Assembly (NCBI GenBank): GCA_002451015.1
Contig: DKBB01000131.1
Coordinates: forward strand, 12,370 to 20,970
Reading direction: 5' to 3'
Length of the DNA stretch: 8,601 bases
Source of the DNA: Acidobacteria bacterium UBA6911
GTDB lineage: Bacteria; Acidobacteriota; UBA6911
Shown here: positions 7,282 through 8,601 of the stretch, piece after piece
Layout: each line of letters begins with the position of its first letter
Numbering within the stretch: the first letter of the stretch is position 1
The notes under the pieces: model-generated
Told to the model about the DNA's origin: nothing
The model's input: the letters and a program-made list of their open reading frames with translations, nothing else
Databases searched by the model: none
Made by a program: the position numbers and the translations under genes

Positions 7282-7364
7282 ATTGCATTTCCCTAAGCTG
7301 TCAATTGCGTTTCCTGTACGGAGGATCCGCGTTTCATGACCGAGTCTATTCCAGCCGAACGCTT

Positions 7365-7393
7365 GGTATGGGGAACATCGATGTTGTGATCAA
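7365..7393 (-). promoter_or_regulatory. Candidate promoter with a 12-bp palindrome in the spacer
   Basis: On the minus strand, TTGATC (7393-7388) and CATACC (7370-7365) are spaced by 17 nt. The spacer contains the perfect palindrome AACATCGATGTT (7374-7385). A dimeric repressor sitting between -35 and -10 would be a normal arrangement. The -10 match is only 3/6 and the -35 match 4/6, so the promoter itself is tentative. The palindrome is directly visible. It lies upstream of the 90-residue gene and could control the whole minus-strand run. Confidence 0.3.
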
Positions 7394-7517
7394 TCTTTAT
7401 TAACTTCTTTGGGATTTCCCTTATCTTTATCCGGTTTTGCACGGCTGGCGGATTCCTTAATAAAAGTAGCATTTTCAAATCAAAGCACTTATAAATTATG
7501 TAACGAAAATCGTATTG

Positions 7518-7552
7518 GTGCATCCCCCCGAAAGGGGGAAAAAAGGGGGATT
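7518..7552 (+). repeat. Left terminal inverted repeat of the MITE-like element
   Basis: The outer end is GTGCATCCCCCC, then a GAAA loop, GGGGG, six A and GGGGGATT. It pairs with 7685-7719 with four mismatches, three of which fall in the hairpin loop region and one near the inner end. Confidence 0.8.
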
Positions 7553-7684
7553 CGCATGCCAGGTCGATTTAACGGAATGCCTGAATCCGGATCAGGACCA
7601 TTTCGACACAACAGGCTTGAAATCGGGGATTGATGGGACAAATCCAGTCGAGACTACACGTACATTTATCGGGAATGAGATAAA

Positions 7685-7719
7685 AATCACCCTTTTTTCC
7701 CCCGTTTAGGGGGATGCAC
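7685..7719 (-). repeat. Right terminal inverted repeat of the MITE-like element
   Basis: Read on the minus strand it begins GTGCATCCCCCTAAACGGGG, then continues through six A to GGGTGATT. It is the inverted partner of 7518-7552. Confidence 0.8.
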
Positions 7720-7862
7720 GAAACGTTTTGAAACTACATTATTAGGGCATGATTTCATTATTCAATCGTGTTTTATTTGCAGGCGGTACAAATTGCTATT
7801 TTCGTAACTCCCGGCGACCTTTAAGCATTCCGGACGAACAAACTGCCACTTAAGAACACCTT

Positions 7863-7869
7863 AGGGGGA
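7863..7869 (+). promoter_or_regulatory. Ribosome-binding site of the DUF1254 gene
   Basis: AGGGGGA is followed four nt later by ATG at 7874. This fixes the start of the plus-strand gene. The surrounding TTAGGGGGAT is identical to ten bases in the nearby right terminal repeat. Confidence 0.7.
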
Positions 7870-7873
7870 TCAC

Positions 7874-8601
7874 ATGAAGAATATCCAAAGCGTTTTGGTT
7901 GGATTCATTGCTGCAGCAGTCATGATAGCGAATGCATGTACCCGGGCGACCGACAATTTTACTGAGGCACAAGACATCGCGGACAACCTTTCGGTCGAAG
8001 AATTTCGCGCCTATGGTAAGACATCGCCAGCGGCGGTGAAGACCCGGGTTGGTGTCCTGGAGTTTACCGAGGGAGGTTTCGCAGGCGGTTTTCCTACGAT
8101 TGAAACTGCTGACAAACTGCATGATGAATTGGATTTCCAGCGTGCTACCCAGGCATACCTATGGGCATTGCCGATCGTCAGTTTTGCGGAATTGCTGCGG
8201 GCGCACGAAGAAATATTCGATGCGAAAGATGGAGATATCGTGCTGTATAAAACTCCCCAGGCCAAGCGCGGAATCCTGACAGCGAATGTCACGACTCCTT
8301 ATGCCTTCTCGTTTGCCGATTTGGCACGCACCGGCCCAATAGTATTTGAGGTGCCCAAGGGACCTTCAACCGGCGTTATCAATGATATGTGGCAGCGCGG
8401 CATTGAAGACTTTGGAGTCGCCGGTTCCGATGCGGGCAACGGAGCCAGGATCCTGGTACTCGCCCCAGGCATGACACTGCCCGCCGGCATCGACTCCGGG
8501 GAATACACTGTCATTCATAACCCAACCAATATAGTGTATTTCGGTATTCGCGCGCTGCAACCCGATCCGAAAGCCGCCGATGCTTTGTTGCACTCCTTCA
8601 A
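7874..8601 (+). CDS. DUF1254-domain exported protein or lipoprotein, 3'-truncated by the window end
   Basis: An open frame of 242 codons runs from ATG 7874 off the window edge with no stop. The N-terminus (MKNIQSVLVGF, hydrophobic to about 21) is a signal peptide. ANAC at 19-22 is a possible, imperfect lipobox that would make this a lipoprotein; otherwise cleavage would lie nearby. Residues about 80-242 match the N-terminal half of DUF1254/DUF1214 proteins: GGFPTIETADKLHDELDF, then QRATQAYLWALPIVSF, ANVTTPYAFSFADLARTGPI and VFEVPKGPSTGVINDMWQRG. The family usually continues with a DUF1214 barrel-like half to about 450-500 residues, so about half is missing here. The biochemical role is unknown. 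The family is exported and common in Proteobacteria and environmental bacteria. A strong ribosome-binding site supports the start. The gene is divergent from the minus-strand run. Confidence 0.9.
   Translation, partial: MKNIQSVLVGFIAAAVMIANACTRATDNFTEAQDIADNLSVEEFRAYGKTSPAAVKTRVGVLEFTEGGFAGGFPTIETADKLHDELDFQRATQAYLWALPIVSFAELLRAHEEIFDAKDGDIVLYKTPQAKRGILTANVTTPYAFSFADLARTGPIVFEVPKGPSTGVINDMWQRGIEDFGVAGSDAGNGARILVLAPGMTLPAGIDSGEYTVIHNPTNIVYFGIRALQPDPKAADALLHSF

Larger units (their letters stand above)
7518..7719. mobile_element. MITE-like non-autonomous element with 35-bp terminal inverted repeats
   Basis: Two inverted 35-bp ends, 7518-7552 and 7685-7719, match at 31 of 35 positions. Each starts GTGCATCCCCC at the outer edge and contains GGGGGAAAAAAGGG further in. 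Each end also folds on itself (CCCCC, a short A-rich loop, GGGGG). The 132-bp core encodes nothing recognisable. A 202-bp length, long near-identical ends and no transposase are typical of a miniature inverted-repeat element mobilised in trans. I find no clear target-site duplication: the left flank ends CGTATTG and the right flank begins GAAACG. The four mismatches suggest it is not very recent. A large stem-loop with another role is the alternative. Confidence 0.7.
7282..7873. other. AT-rich divergent intergenic region
   Basis: This 592-bp stretch separates the minus-strand run from the plus-strand DUF1254 gene. It must hold promoters for both, plus the MITE-like insertion. The part between the element and the plus-strand gene (7720-7860) is AT-rich with several weak sigma70-like hexamers (for example TTGAAA at 7729-7734), but none has a convincing partner. 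No RNA gene or riboswitch fold was recognised. Short open frames here, including one crossing the whole element, are not credible genes. Confidence 0.5.

Noticed and set aside
7524..7545. G/C hairpin with A-run in the left repeat as an intrinsic terminator
   Set aside because: On neither strand is the hairpin followed by a T-run; the homopolymer is A after the stem, or T before it. The paired repeat at 7685-7719 explains it better as an element end.
7515..7709. A 64-codon + strand open frame covering the whole MITE-like element
   Set aside because: It starts at a TTG beside the left repeat and ends in the right repeat, so it is explained by the element itself. No ribosome-binding site or family was seen.
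7850..8122. Minus-strand open frames across the DUF1254 region
   Set aside because: They are antisense to a frame with a strong ribosome-binding site, signal peptide and clear DUF1254 motifs.

Overview
The window looks like an accessory, envelope-centred region of a Gram-negative bacterium. The evidence is an outer-membrane beta-barrel gene, several Sec signal peptides, and protein families I associate with Acidobacteria and Proteobacteria. I cannot place the organism more precisely. Base composition is mixed: the large exported-protein gene is GC-rich, and the 7282-7873 gap is clearly AT-richer. I see no rRNA, tRNA, CRISPR array, transposase or phage gene.

Layout, left to right. (1) 3-1286 (+): the C-terminal part of a polytopic membrane protein, probably cut by the window edge. 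(2) 1287-1494: a short gap between convergent genes. (3) 1495-3749 (-): a tight two-gene unit. It is a bacterial pentameric ligand-gated ion channel (pLGIC, Cys-loop receptor superfamily), followed 14 nt later by a DUF481-type outer-membrane barrel. (4) 3750-4132: a gap with a possible terminator and a possible channel promoter. (5) 4133-6577 (-): an 814-residue exported protein with three repeated modules, an aromatic/glycine-rich tract and a TGN-rich tail. (6) 6637-7281 (-): a cluster of small, partly damaged genes. It holds a 90-residue protein, a start-less coding-like stretch that probably belongs to it through a frameshift, and a 70-residue stub of an exported protein. (7) 7282-7873: AT-rich intergenic DNA with a 12-bp palindrome and a 202-bp MITE-like element with 35-bp terminal inverted repeats. 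(8) 7874 to the window end (+): the N-terminal part of a DUF1254-type exported protein or lipoprotein, which runs off the end.

All minus-strand genes run the same way, and the intact ones place their products in the envelope. The most interesting unit is the ligand-gated channel co-directional with, and almost touching, an outer-membrane barrel. The channel's ligand-binding domain would face the periplasm. The barrel and the 814-residue exported protein would share that compartment or the outer membrane. A functional link (small-molecule entry, sensing, ion response) is inference from gene order alone.
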